Source: Pseudomonas sp. PDM04
Lineage (GTDB): Bacteria; Pseudomonadota; Gammaproteobacteria; Pseudomonadales; Pseudomonadaceae
DNA: 64,000 bases
Assembly (NCBI RefSeq): GCF_014851765.1
Contig: NZ_JACVAI010000002.1
Location: 124,001 to 188,000 of the forward strand
Reading direction: 5' to 3'
Below the pieces are notes generated by a model that saw nothing but the letters and a program-made list of their open reading frames with translations, was not told the DNA's origin and did not search any database. The number at the start of each line of letters is the position of its first letter. Position 1 is the stretch's first letter. Made by a program: the position numbers and the translations under genes. Below are positions 28,645 to 38,895 of this stretch, piece by piece.

Positions 28645-28667
28645 ATCGCGAGCAGGCTCGCTTCCAC
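28645..28667. repeat. Single REP with a decayed partner
   Basis: A REP copy with CTTCCAC ending lies between the convergent pedR1 and pedS1 genes; a poorly conserved partner follows near 28682-28705. Confidence 0.75.
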
Positions 28668-28745
28668 AGGATGATCACCTTTGTGAGAGCGAGCCGGCTC
28701 TGGGCGGTACTCAGACGAAAGTGCCCTGGCCAGCACCGCAGGCTT

Positions 28746-31385
28746 TCAAGGCCGGCCGAGCAAATGACTCATCGCCGTCTTCAGCTTCATCGGCCTGACC
28801 GGCTTGTGCATCAGGGTGTGTCCCAGCTCGCGGATCTGCAGTTTGAGTTCGTTGCTGTAATTGGCGGTGATCATCATCGCCGGAATCGCTGAAGCGCGCC
28901 GCGCGTTGATCCGCGCCACCGCGTCCACCCCATTCTGATCATCGTCCAGGTGATAATCGGCTATCAGCAGATCCGCTTCGGCGTGGTAATTGTCCACCTG
29001 TCGCGCCAGGTCCTGCTCCGACAACGCCGTGATCACCTGACATCCCCAGCCCTCGAGCAATGTGCGCATGCCGGCGCAAATGGCAGCGTCGTTGTCCAGC
29101 ACCCAGACCCGCGCCCCGCGCAAACGCTCGAGCATCGGCTCGCTCATCAGCAACGAGGGCAGCGCCTTGGGCGCCGTGGCGCTCAGCGGCACCTCGACGC
29201 TGAACACCGAGCCCCTGCCCGGCCACGAGCGCACGTGAATGCGGTGGCCGAGAATCCCGGCGATCTTCTCGACGATGGCCAGCCCCAGGCCCAGGCCACG
29301 GTCCTGGTCAGGGCGCTGCACATCACCGCGCTTGAACTCCTGGAAAATTTCTTCCAGGCGGTTTTCCGCAATGCCCATGCCGCTGTCCCACACCTCGATC
29401 GACAGCTTCTGGTGCCGACGCCGGCAGCCGAGCACCACGCGCCCGCTGTAGGTGTAGCGAATCGCATTGCTCAGCAGGTTTCTCAGAATCCGCGCGAGCA
29501 ATTGAATGTCACTGCGCACCAGGGCCGAACAGGGGATGAAATGCAGCGCCAGGCCTTCGCTGCGCGCCACCTGGGTGTATTCGGCGGCGAGGTTTTCCAG
29601 CAACTCACTCAGAGCGAACGGGGCGATATCGGCCTTGATCACGCCGGCATCGAGCTTGGAAATGTCGACCAGGGTGCCCAGCAGGTTTTCCACGTCGTCC
29701 AGGGAATTGCTGACGTTGCGCACCAGAATCTCGTTGGCCAGCGGTTCCCCGCGTTCCAGCAAGGCGCTGGTGAACAGCCGCGCCGCGTTCAATGGTTGCA
29801 GCAAATCGTGACTGACAGCGGCGAGGAACTTGGTCTTCGACAGGTTCGCCTGCTCGGCTTCAAGCTTGGCCTCGCGCAGACGGGATTCGACACGCCGGCG
29901 CTCGTCGATCTCCCTCAACAGCTGATCGTTGAGGGTGGTCAGCTCCGCCGTGCGCTCGCGTACCCGCAGCTCCAGGTTCTGGTAGGCCTGGTGCAATGCC
30001 TCGGCAGTGCGCCGGCGCTCGGTGATGTCGCGGATCAGCACGAAAATCCCCACCACTTCCCCGCTGGCCAGCCGGTTCGGCACGTAGGAGCGCAGCATGT
30101 AGCGCTCCTGATGGTTGATGTTGGTTTCGGCAAACTCGAACGTCACGCTTTCCCCCGCCAGGGCCCGCGCGACATAGGCTTCCAGGCGCTGGTAATGCTG
30201 CTCGCTGTGCACTTCGCGCAGGCTCTGCCCGAGCATCACGCCGCGTGGCCAGCAGTACCACTCTTCGTAGACCTTGTTGGTGAATTCATAGACCAGGTCA
30301 GCGTTGAGGTAGGCAATCAGCGCGGGGACGTGGTCGGTGATCAGGCGGATCCAGCGTTCGCTTTCGCTCAGCGCCTCGGCGTGCTGATAGCGTTCGGTGA
30401 TGTCGGTGAACGTGTTGACGAAACCGCCGGTGGGCAGTGGGTGCGTGCGGATCTCCAGGACCCGGCCATCGTACAGCCGCTGCTCCAGCTCCTGCACCGG
30501 ACGTCCGTTGCCATCGCGAGTGGCCGGGGTCAGCAGGCTCAATTCGCTGTCGGCGATCACTTCGGCGAACGGGCGATGGGCCGCCACCGGGGCGAGGCCG
30601 CTGAGTTCGAGGAAACGCCGGTTCCACAACTCCAGCACACCCTCGGCGTTGACCATGGCCACGCCCTGGGACAGGTTGTCCACGGCCCGTTGCAACAGGT
30701 GCGATTTTTGCGCCACGGCCTGCTCGCGGCGCATGGTCTCGCTGTGCTTGACGTCGGTGATGTCGGTAAACAGGATCACTCGCCCGCCCTCCTGAGTCGG
30801 CCGCTCGCTGACTTGCAGCCAACGCCCGTTGTGCAGGCGATACAGCAGGTTTTCGTCAGCCTGCCCGCGCGGCTCCTCGGTGAACAGGCCGGTGGAGAAC
30901 ATCAGGCGCTTCACTTCAGCCAGGCGCATGCCGGCGTTGATGCGCACCCGACTGTTACTCCAGAAGGCCTTGAAACGACTGTTGAACAGCACGATGCGCT
31001 GCTCGGCGTCGAACAGCACAAAGGCATCGGAAATGCTTTCGATGGCATCGATCAAATGCTGGTGGGCGGTTTCCGCCCGCAGTCGCGCTTCGCTGAGCAA
31101 GTGATTGCCCGATTTCAGTTCGGCCATGGCCTGGTTCAGGGCATCGGTGCGTTCGCGCACCTGCTCGGCCAGCACCACCGAGTGCTGGAACGCCCGATAG
31201 GGATCATTGCCACGGGTGACACCGGACTCGATGCGCTCGATCAAGGCCGCATTGATGCGCTGCAATTTCCGGTTTTCGTGCTGCAGACCGGCCACCTGGG
31301 CTTGCAGGTCCGGCTCAGCGGCGTCCGGGGGAACGGCCTTTGGCAATGGCGACCCCGGTGAAGGTCTGGTTGATGTGCATGCCAT
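28746..31385 (-). CDS. pedS1: Large cytoplasmic hybrid sensor kinase PedS1
   Basis: This 879-residue hybrid kinase has no membrane helix. Order: coiled coil (about 28-90), PAS (105-212), PAS (230-335), PAS (342-458), coiled coil (465-515), H-box AAVSHDLLQPLNAARL with His526, HATPase (DSGMGIAENR, GLGLGLAIVEKIA), receiver (from about 750, ADYHLDDDQNG with the phospho-Asp). Its kinase core resembles ErcS closely, suggesting paralogy. The ATG at 31385 lies inside the end of the FIST gene (71-base overlap); a GTG 90 bases later would avoid most of it. It probably feeds PedR1. Confidence 0.85.
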   Translation of the reverse strand: MACTSTRPSPGSPLPKAVPPDAAEPDLQAQVAGLQHENRKLQRINAALIERIESGVTRGNDPYRAFQHSVVLAEQVRERTDALNQAMAELKSGNHLLSEARLRAETAHQHLIDAIESISDAFVLFDAEQRIVLFNSRFKAFWSNSRVRINAGMRLAEVKRLMFSTGLFTEEPRGQADENLLYRLHNGRWLQVSERPTQEGGRVILFTDITDVKHSETMRREQAVAQKSHLLQRAVDNLSQGVAMVNAEGVLELWNRRFLELSGLAPVAAHRPFAEVIADSELSLLTPATRDGNGRPVQELEQRLYDGRVLEIRTHPLPTGGFVNTFTDITERYQHAEALSESERWIRLITDHVPALIAYLNADLVYEFTNKVYEEWYCWPRGVMLGQSLREVHSEQHYQRLEAYVARALAGESVTFEFAETNINHQERYMLRSYVPNRLASGEVVGIFVLIRDITERRRTAEALHQAYQNLELRVRERTAELTTLNDQLLREIDERRRVESRLREAKLEAEQANLSKTKFLAAVSHDLLQPLNAARLFTSALLERGEPLANEILVRNVSNSLDDVENLLGTLVDISKLDAGVIKADIAPFALSELLENLAAEYTQVARSEGLALHFIPCSALVRSDIQLLARILRNLLSNAIRYTYSGRVVLGCRRRHQKLSIEVWDSGMGIAENRLEEIFQEFKRGDVQRPDQDRGLGLGLAIVEKIAGILGHRIHVRSWPGRGSVFSVEVPLSATAPKALPSLLMSEPMLERLRGARVWVLDNDAAICAGMRTLLEGWGCQVITALSEQDLARQVDNYHAEADLLIADYHLDDDQNGVDAVARINARRASAIPAMMITANYSNELKLQIRELGHTLMHKPVRPMKLKTAMSHLLGRP

Positions 31386-32478
31386 TGAACTGTTCTCCGT
31401 AGGTGTTGAACCCCATCACCCGCCGCTCACGCAAAAAGCGGCCGATCTGTTCGAGGCTGCCGTCGTCTTCCAGCTCCATGCGCCGCAGGAAGCAGTCGCA
31501 ACCGATGGTCAGCAACAAATCGCCGAGCCGCGCCTGCAAACCGTCGAACAGGGTTTGCAGGTTGGGCAGCATCGGGCCTGGGGTCATGACGGTGAGGACG
31601 ATGCCGTTTTCCACGGCGCAGTAGAAACTCAGGCTCAGGTCGGCATGCACCTGCTGGATTGCCCGCACGTAGTATTGATCGTTGATGCGCACCGCCAGCG
31701 GATGGGCGGCGAAGACCCGGTGATCGAGGTCAGCCACCGGGATGTCGATGTGCCGCGCATATTCCTCGGCGGCCGGTTCGGCATTGAGCTCGAAAACCCG
31801 ACGCGAGGTGCTGTCCGCCCCGGTGACCACCAGTTTTTCCGCGCGCGGCAGGATGTGGTGAGTGGTGAACACTTCGAAGTCCAGCCAGGTGTTGACCAGC
31901 ATCACCACCGCAGCGCCGCTGTGGAACTCGCCGCCGAAGTAGACGTGAGTGTGGGTCAGGTAATTGTCGTCACCGGCCGAACCGCCGAAATGCGGAATGT
32001 CGCCCAGGGCCGCGCTCAATGCTGCCAGGACCATTTCTTCACGGCTGGACAGGCCATCGAGCAGGGTCAGGGCAAAGCTGTTGCCCTTGATCGGTGCCAG
32101 GGTATTGCTGCGACAGCCACTCACCAGGCGCTCCACCACCTGCTGGGCGTCGATCAGGCTGAAGCGCTCCATTTCGTCGATCAGTTCGGCGTCGATGGAG
32201 AAATGCCGATGATCGAAGCCCACCGCCGTCACGCAGTTGCGCCCGTAGCCCAACGGCGTGATTTCCCCGGCGCTGGTGCAGCCGACCAGGCGGATCCCGC
32301 CAAAGCTCTGCTGCAGGGCCTGCCCCAGCGCCTGCAAGTCGTATTCGGCGGAACAGAAGAACAGCACGAAGCCCAGGTGCGGGTGCAGCAACTGGCGCGC
32401 CAGCTCCTGTGCCGCTTGCTGGGCATCGGTCGCCTGGGACATGGCACTGACGATACCGTCGTTATTGAGCCCTTGCAT
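31315..32478 (-). CDS. FIST-domain (small-ligand sensing) protein upstream of PedS1
   Basis: This 387-residue cytoplasmic protein has a FIST N domain (HPHLGFVLFFCSAEYDLQALGQAL, GIRLVGCTSAGEITPLGYG) and a C-terminal FIST domain (about 225-375). FIST domains are thought to bind small ligands such as amino acids and pass the signal to partner kinases. Here the gene overlaps pedS1 by 71 bases, implying coupled synthesis and a sensory pair. GGGAGGCGACG is a good ribosome binding site before the ATG at 32478. A palindromic ped box lies 66 bases upstream. Confidence 0.86.
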   Translation of the reverse strand: MQGLNNDGIVSAMSQATDAQQAAQELARQLLHPHLGFVLFFCSAEYDLQALGQALQQSFGGIRLVGCTSAGEITPLGYGRNCVTAVGFDHRHFSIDAELIDEMERFSLIDAQQVVERLVSGCRSNTLAPIKGNSFALTLLDGLSSREEMVLAALSAALGDIPHFGGSAGDDNYLTHTHVYFGGEFHSGAAVVMLVNTWLDFEVFTTHHILPRAEKLVVTGADSTSRRVFELNAEPAAEEYARHIDIPVADLDHRVFAAHPLAVRINDQYYVRAIQQVHADLSLSFYCAVENGIVLTVMTPGPMLPNLQTLFDGLQARLGDLLLTIGCDCFLRRMELEDDGSLEQIGRFLRERRVMGFNTYGEQFNGMHINQTFTGVAIAKGRSPGRR

Positions 32479-32543
32479 CGTCGCCTCCCGCAGGCGCCTG
32501 TATGAGGCACGAGTGTACGAAGGCCGGGGATGGCGCCGTATGC

Positions 32544-32553
32544 TACTTGGGTA
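32544..32553. promoter_or_regulatory. Candidate ped-regulon box upstream of the FIST-pedS1 operon
   Basis: CTAC-TTGG-GTAG (core TACTTGGGTA, 8/10) has perfectly complementary 4-bp arms and continues with CGG as at pedH. It is 66 bases before the FIST start. Confidence 0.48.
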
Positions 32554-32598
32554 GCGGTCTGGCGGTTCGATGGGAGGAGGCCGCCGGTGAATGGGACT

Positions 32599-32686
32599 GT
32601 GGGAGCGAGCCTGCTCGCGATGGCGGTGGGTCAGTCAACCTGTCTATCGACTGACCCGACATCATCGCGAGCAGGCTCGCTCCCAC
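32599..32686. repeat. Canonical inverted REP pair
   Basis: Two exact copies of the canonical 23-base REP lie at 32599-32621 (forward) and 32664-32686 (inverted), a textbook REPIN arrangement, between the porin 3' end and the FIST promoter. Confidence 0.9.
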
Positions 32687-32716
32687 AGGGGTTTGGCTTG
32701 ATGCCGGTTTGGCGGG

Positions 32717-33901
32717 CTACCAGGTCAGCACCGCACCCACGGCAAAGGTGTCGGTGTCTTCATTCTGCGCGCTGGTGTCATGGCCATTGATTTCGAACTG
32801 GTTGTACTCGGCCACCAGCTTCAGGTTGTCGTTGACGTCATGGAACAGCGCGATGCCGCGGGTCTCGTAATCCGCCCCGCTGCCGACCACGCCATTGCCG
32901 TCATCCTTGGTCTTGCCGTAGGACAGGGCCAGGCGGTTCTTGCCCAGTTTGTAGGAGCCCTGCAACAGATACCCGTCGCTGTCGACATTGCGCAAGGTCG
33001 GTTCACCCGCGTTGTTGGTGAAGAACGGGTTGATGCCCTTGGCCTGGAAACCCGAGCCGGTCAGCGACAAGCCGCCCATCTTCGCCTGTACGCCATAACC
33101 GACGCCCTTGGAGGTGACGGACTCGACCGTGGAGTCGGTGTTGTCCGAAGTCTGGTAGCTGCCGTTGAGCCAGCTGTAGATCTTCGCCCCGCCAACGTCG
33201 AACTGGTAGGTGATTTCGCTCTCGGTGCGCGGATTTTCCTGATAGGCCTTGCCGGTCGGGCTGCTGTCGTTGGTGTCCACCGGATCCATGATGCCCACCG
33301 CCACTCGCAGACCGTCCATGACCGGGGTGCGATAGGTGATCTGCGACGTCGGAAACGGATAGGGGTAACCGCTGCCGATGTTGCCGAACGAGACGCCGCC
33401 GCCATCGACCAGGCCCAGGGTGTCGCTGACCTGGCCATAACCGGCGAGCAGTTCATCCAGCAGGATGTTGGACCGGGCGAACAGGCCGAAATCCTTGCCG
33501 ATCAGCACTTCGCCCCACTCCGGGTTGGCCACCGTACCGTAGAACTGACGGACGTCGATGGCGGTGTCGGTGCCGTTGGTTTCGCTGTCGTTGATGGTCA
33601 CCCAGAACGACGCCCGGGCGCCGAGCTTGAGGTCGTCGACCTGCTTGCCCATGTTGAAGCCCAGGTAGTTGGGCAGGAACCCCATCTTGACCCGCGCCTG
33701 CCGACGGTCGTACTGCTCGCCCGCACGGTCGACGTCGCTGTTCACATAGAAGGCGTTGATATAGCCATCGGTGGAAAAGGTGGTCTGGTCCTTGTCGTAC
33801 AGCATGATTTCGGCTTCGGCCAGGGTGCTCAGCCCGAGGCCCGACAGGCTGGCGATAAAGGCTGGCAAGTAACGACGCTTGAATTTCTTATTGTTGTGCA
33901 T
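32717..33901 (-). CDS. Outer-membrane porin
   Basis: This 394-residue outer membrane protein has a signal peptide (MHNNKKFKRRYLPAFIASLSGLGLSTLAEA) and alternating amphipathic strands typical of general 16-strand porins of the Gram-negative porin family. It ends in ...TFAVGAVLTW with the C-terminal aromatic residue required for insertion. A homolog lies at the edge of the ped cluster in P. putida. Two box-like sequences precede it. A role in alcohol or metal entry is plausible but unproven. Confidence 0.85.
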   Translation of the reverse strand: MHNNKKFKRRYLPAFIASLSGLGLSTLAEAEIMLYDKDQTTFSTDGYINAFYVNSDVDRAGEQYDRRQARVKMGFLPNYLGFNMGKQVDDLKLGARASFWVTINDSETNGTDTAIDVRQFYGTVANPEWGEVLIGKDFGLFARSNILLDELLAGYGQVSDTLGLVDGGGVSFGNIGSGYPYPFPTSQITYRTPVMDGLRVAVGIMDPVDTNDSSPTGKAYQENPRTESEITYQFDVGGAKIYSWLNGSYQTSDNTDSTVESVTSKGVGYGVQAKMGGLSLTGSGFQAKGINPFFTNNAGEPTLRNVDSDGYLLQGSYKLGKNRLALSYGKTKDDGNGVVGSGADYETRGIALFHDVNDNLKLVAEYNQFEINGHDTSAQNEDTDTFAVGAVLTW

Positions 33902-33971
33902 GACGCGCTCCGCAGCATGGGGACTGGATGTCGGAGGCGATTATCGAAAGCCGACCGGCGGCGTCATACGC

Positions 33972-34003
33972 TGCCTTGGAGGCGGTTATGAAGTGCTTTG
34001 GAG
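33972..34003. promoter_or_regulatory. Candidate tandem ped-like boxes upstream of the porin
   Basis: TGCCTTGGAG (33972-33981, 7/10) and TGCTTTGGAG (33994-34003, 6/10) are similar to each other and 22 bp apart, 71 bases upstream of the porin start. The second resembles the TGCTTTGGTG subsite of pedE. Confidence 0.35.
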
Positions 34004-34076
34004 CGGCGCTGCCAGCTCGGCAACTTGGGCGTAGGACCGGGCCGCGACGGGGCCCGGAACTTAGGATGTAAGACCG

Positions 34077-34883
34077 CTAGCCCTGCGAACGGAGCAGCAT
34101 ATAGGCCGCGACCACCACGCACACCGTGGCGAAGCCGACCTGCAACGCCCGGGCGGGCACCCGCGCGCAGAGCCTGCGGCCGATGACCATGCCGACCACG
34201 CTCGCGGCGATGAACGCAAAGCCCAGGCCATCGATACGCACGCCGGCCTGCAACGCACCGATGACGCCAATGGCGGAAATCAGGCTGATGACCATCAGCG
34301 ACGTGGCGACGATGCCGCGCATTTGCACATCGGTCAGTTGCTTGAACGCCGGGACGATCAGAAAACCGCCACCGACCCCGAGCAAACCGGACACCACCCC
34401 GGTCACCGCGCCAAGCGCCGCCAGGGTCGCGGTGCATTTGGCGGTCCAGGAAAAACGCCCGGTCTGCTGATCGAGCATGCAGTTTTTCTGGCCCCAGTTG
34501 GCGTGGCCGTGATCGCTCGGACCGTCGTCGCGGCGTTCGCGACGCAACATGCGCCAGGCCACCATGACCATCAGGCCGCTGAACAGGATCATCAGCGTCC
34601 GTTCCGCCAATTGGTGGGCGAGGTAGATGCCAAGCGGCGAAAACAGTGCCCCCAGCAACGCGATCAACAACGCCGCACGGTAGCGCACCAGGCCATGGCG
34701 CAAACCGTCGATGGCGCCGACCGCCGCCGCGCTGCCGACGGCAAAAAGGGCCACCGGCGCCGCCTGCGTCATGCTCAGGCCCAACCCCAGCACCAGCGCC
34801 GGAACCGCCAGGATGCCGCCCCCGGCGCCGGTCAACCCGAGCACCAGTCCCATGACCAGGCCAAACACACTTGCCAGCAACAT
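34077..34883 (-). CDS. Sulfite exporter TauE/SafE family membrane protein
   Basis: This 268-residue membrane protein has two repeats of four helices: VMGLVLGLTGAGGGILAVPAL near the N-terminus and VVSGLLGVGGGFLIVPAF in the second half, both TauE/SafE signatures. The central hydrophilic loop carries GHANWGQKNCMLDQQTGRFSWTAKCTATLAALG. It is divergent from an ETHE1-like MBL gene; TauE-like permeases with ETHE1-like enzymes are a known sulfide or sulfite detoxification pairing. Confidence 0.87.
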   Translation of the reverse strand: MLLASVFGLVMGLVLGLTGAGGGILAVPALVLGLGLSMTQAAPVALFAVGSAAAVGAIDGLRHGLVRYRAALLIALLGALFSPLGIYLAHQLAERTLMILFSGLMVMVAWRMLRRERRDDGPSDHGHANWGQKNCMLDQQTGRFSWTAKCTATLAALGAVTGVVSGLLGVGGGFLIVPAFKQLTDVQMRGIVATSLMVISLISAIGVIGALQAGVRIDGLGFAFIAASVVGMVIGRRLCARVPARALQVGFATVCVVVAAYMLLRSQG

Positions 34884-34909
34884 AAAACACTCGAAATCCG
34901 CGAAAAGAG

Positions 34910-34998
34910 CCGGGAACGCCCGGTATCGATGCCTGACAGGATAGAGCCCCGGGCGTTTTTTTCACCCTTTGAATGATTCCGGGGCTGGTCAGCCCGGG
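34910..34998 (+). promoter_or_regulatory. Candidate attenuator-like leader before the ETHE1-like gene
   Basis: Inverted repeat ACGCCCGG (34916-34923) and CCGGGCGT (34949-34956) is followed by a run of seven T (34956-34962), terminator-like on the plus strand. An overlapping alternative hairpin, CCGGG-aacg-CCCGG (34910-34923), would exclude it. A third hairpin around CCGGGGCT/AGCCCGG (34979-34997) sits just before the coding start. Mutually exclusive folds suggest attenuation; the promoter is not mapped. Confidence 0.35.
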
Positions 34999-35044
34999 GA
35001 AGATCACACTACCCTCAATGCCTGTCTCTGAAGAAACGGCCACC

Positions 35045-35908
35045 ATGCCTGCCTTGATCGAAGCCTTCCTCGACCCCGCGTCATCCACCTACAGCTACGT
35101 GATCTACGAAGCCGAAGGCGGCCAATGTGCAATCGTCGACCCCGTGCTCGACTACGACCCCGCCGCCGGCCGCACCGCCACCACCCAGGCGGACAGGATC
35201 GTGACGTTCGTCAGGGAACACCGCTTGCAGGTGCAATGGCTGCTGGAAACCCACGCCCACGCCGATCACCTGTCCGCTGCGCCGTACCTGCGCCAGTTGC
35301 TGGGCGGCCAGATCGCCATTGGCCAGTCGATCAGCGCGGTGCAGGGGGTGTTCAAGGGCCTGTTCAACCTGGAAGCGGAATTTGCCGTGGACGGCTCGCA
35401 GTTCGATCACCTGTTCGCGCCGGACGAATCGTTCATGATCGGCAACCTCAAGGCCACCGCGCTGCATGTGCCCGGCCATACGCCGGCGGACATGGCCTAC
35501 CTGATCGACAGCGACGTGATCCTGGTGGGCGATACGTTGTTCATGCCGGATGTCGGCACGGCGCGTTGCGACTTCCCCGGCGGCAATGCCAACCAGTTGT
35601 TTGCCTCGATCCGCAAACTCCTGGCCTTCCCCGCCGGCGTGCGCCTGTACGTGTGCCACGACTACCCGCCCGAGGGACGCGAGCACCAATGCCAGACCAC
35701 CGTGGGCGAGCAGCGCAAGCGCAACATTCACGTGCGCGACGGCATCGATGAAGCGACCTTCGTCGCCATGCGCACCGGGCGCGACGCCGGTTTGGGCATG
35801 CCGACCCTGCTGCTGCCGGCCATTCAGGTCAATGTGCGCGCCGGGCATTTGCCGCCCGCCGAAGACAACGGCGTCACCTACCTGAAAATCCCGCTGAACA
35901 AGCTCTGA
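35045..35908 (+). CDS. MBL-fold hydrolase, ETHE1/persulfide dioxygenase-like
   Basis: This 287-residue MBL-fold protein has the metal motif ETHAHADHLSA (HxHxDH), VPGHTPADMAYLI and GDTLFMPDVGTARCDFPGGN, the last typical of the ETHE1/Blh branch. These enzymes oxidise glutathione persulfide or related sulfane sulfur. The start is uncertain: ATG 35045 (MPALIEAFLD) fits the family; ATG 35018 would add nine residues. The divergent TauE-like exporter supports a sulfide detoxification pair. Confidence 0.85.
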   Translation: MPALIEAFLDPASSTYSYVIYEAEGGQCAIVDPVLDYDPAAGRTATTQADRIVTFVREHRLQVQWLLETHAHADHLSAAPYLRQLLGGQIAIGQSISAVQGVFKGLFNLEAEFAVDGSQFDHLFAPDESFMIGNLKATALHVPGHTPADMAYLIDSDVILVGDTLFMPDVGTARCDFPGGNANQLFASIRKLLAFPAGVRLYVCHDYPPEGREHQCQTTVGEQRKRNIHVRDGIDEATFVAMRTGRDAGLGMPTLLLPAIQVNVRAGHLPPAEDNGVTYLKIPLNKL

Positions 35909-35925
35909 TCGACACACTGGCCGGG

Positions 35926-36414
35926 TCAAGCCCCCAGCGTCAGGCCATTGGCCGGTAACGGCAGCGCGGTCTTGTAGCGCACCTGCTTAAGCGCAAAACT
36001 CGAGCGGATGTTGGCCACCCCCGGGACTTTGGTGAGGAAGTCCATCATGAAGCGCTCCAGCGACTGAATGCTCGGCACCAGCACCCGGATCAGGTAGTCC
36101 GGGTCACCCGCCATCAGATAGCACTCCATCACTTCCGGGCGATCCGAGATCGCTTCCTCGAAATGCTGCAAGGCCCGTTCGACCTGCTTTTCCAGGCTGA
36201 CATGGATGAACACATTCACGTGCAGCCCCAGCAGGTCGGCGTCCAGCAGCGTCACCTGCTCGCGGATCACCCCCAGCTCTTCCATGGCCTTGACCCGGTT
36301 GAAGCACGGCGTGGGCGACAGGTTGACCGAACGGGCCAGGTCGGCGTTGGTGATGCGCGCATTCTCCTGGAGGCTGTTGAGAATGCCGATGTCGGTACGG
36401 TCCAGTTTGCGCAT
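35926..36414 (-). CDS. bkdR: Lrp/AsnC-family regulator BkdR
   Basis: This 162-residue Lrp-type regulator has an N-terminal helix-turn-helix ([41 protein letters not shown]) and a C-terminal RAM ligand-binding domain ([19 protein letters not shown]). It is divergent from bkdA1, and in P. putida BkdR activates the bkd operon in response to branched-chain amino acids. Family and position agree. Confidence 0.93.
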   Translation of the reverse strand: MRKLDRTDIGILNSLQENARITNADLARSVNLSPTPCFNRVKAMEELGVIREQVTLLDADLLGLHVNVFIHVSLEKQVERALQHFEEAISDRPEVMECYLMAGDPDYLIRVLVPSIQSLERFMMDFLTKVPGVANIRSSFALKQVRYKTALPLPANGLTLGA

Positions 36415-37835
<1,421 letters not shown>

Positions 37836-37836
37836 C

Positions 37837-38895
37837 ATGAACGATCACAACAACAATATTCAGCTGGATACCGCCATGACCACGACCACCATGACCATGA
37901 TCCAGGCCCTGCGCTCGGCCATGGATGTGATGCTTGAGCGTGACGATAACGTCGTGGTGTTCGGTCAGGACGTCGGCTACTTCGGCGGCGTGTTCCGTTG
38001 CACCGAAGGCCTGCAGAACAAATACGGCACTTCCCGCGTGTTCGATGCGCCGATCTCCGAAAGCGGCATCGTCGGCGTCGCCGTCGGCATGGGCGCCTAC
38101 GGCTTGCGTCCGGTGGCCGAGATTCAGTTTGCCGACTACGTGTACCCGGCATCGGACCAGATCATTTCCGAAGCGGCACGCCTGCGCTACCGCTCGGCCG
38201 GCGAGTTCACCGCGCCCATGACCCTGCGCATGCCGTGCGGCGGGGGCATCTATGGCGGGCAGACCCACAGCCAGAGTATCGAGGCGATGTTCACCCAGGT
38301 CTGCGGCCTGCGCACCGTGATGCCGTCCAACCCCTACGACGCCAAGGGCCTGCTGATCGCGTCCATTGAAAACGACGACCCGGTGATCTTTCTCGAGCCC
38401 AAACGCCTGTACAACGGCCCGTTCGATGGCCACCACGAACGTCCGGTCACGCCTTGGTCGAAACACCCCGCCGCGCAAGTTCCGGACGGTTACTACACCG
38501 TGCCGCTGGACGTCGCCGCCATCACCCGCCCGGGCAAGGACGTCACGATCCTGACCTACGGCACCACGGTGTACGTGTCGCAAGTGGCGGCCGAGGAAAC
38601 CGGGATCGATGCCGAAGTCATCGACCTGCGCAGCCTGTGGCCCCTGGACCTGGGAACCATCACCAAGTCGGTGAAGAAAACCGGCCGTTGCGTGATCGTT
38701 CACGAAGCGACCCGCACCTGCGGCTTCGGTGCCGAACTGGCGGCCCTGGTGCAAGAGCACTGCTTCCACTCCCTGGAAGCGCCCATCGAACGCGTCACCG
38801 GTTGGGACACCCCCTACCCGCACGCGCAGGAATGGGCGTATTTCCCTGGTCCGTCCCGAGTGGGCGCGGCTTTGCAACGGGTCATGGAGGTCTGA
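37837..38895 (+). CDS. bkdA2: Branched-chain 2-keto acid dehydrogenase E1 beta subunit BkdA2
   Basis: This E1 beta subunit has 352 residues. Typical are FGQDVGYFGGVFRCTEGLQ, FDAPISESGIVGVAVGMG with the conserved Glu that activates ThDP, and the C-terminal domain TILTYGTTVYVSQVAAEE. The ATG follows the bkdA1 stop after one base. A second ATG at 37876 (MTTTTMTMIQAL) is possible but would shorten the usual N-terminus. Confidence 0.96.
   Translation: MNDHNNNIQLDTAMTTTTMTMIQALRSAMDVMLERDDNVVVFGQDVGYFGGVFRCTEGLQNKYGTSRVFDAPISESGIVGVAVGMGAYGLRPVAEIQFADYVYPASDQIISEAARLRYRSAGEFTAPMTLRMPCGGGIYGGQTHSQSIEAMFTQVCGLRTVMPSNPYDAKGLLIASIENDDPVIFLEPKRLYNGPFDGHHERPVTPWSKHPAAQVPDGYYTVPLDVAAITRPGKDVTILTYGTTVYVSQVAAEETGIDAEVIDLRSLWPLDLGTITKSVKKTGRCVIVHEATRTCGFGAELAALVQEHCFHSLEAPIERVTGWDTPYPHAQEWAYFPGPSRVGAALQRVMEV

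Noticed and set aside
28950..31361. An 803-codon open frame antisense to pedS1, and similar long antisense frames (37696-40143, 12955-14970, 2125-3795)
   Set aside because: They mirror real genes in GC-rich DNA, have His/Gln/Arg-rich low-complexity translations and no recognisable domains or ribosome sites.
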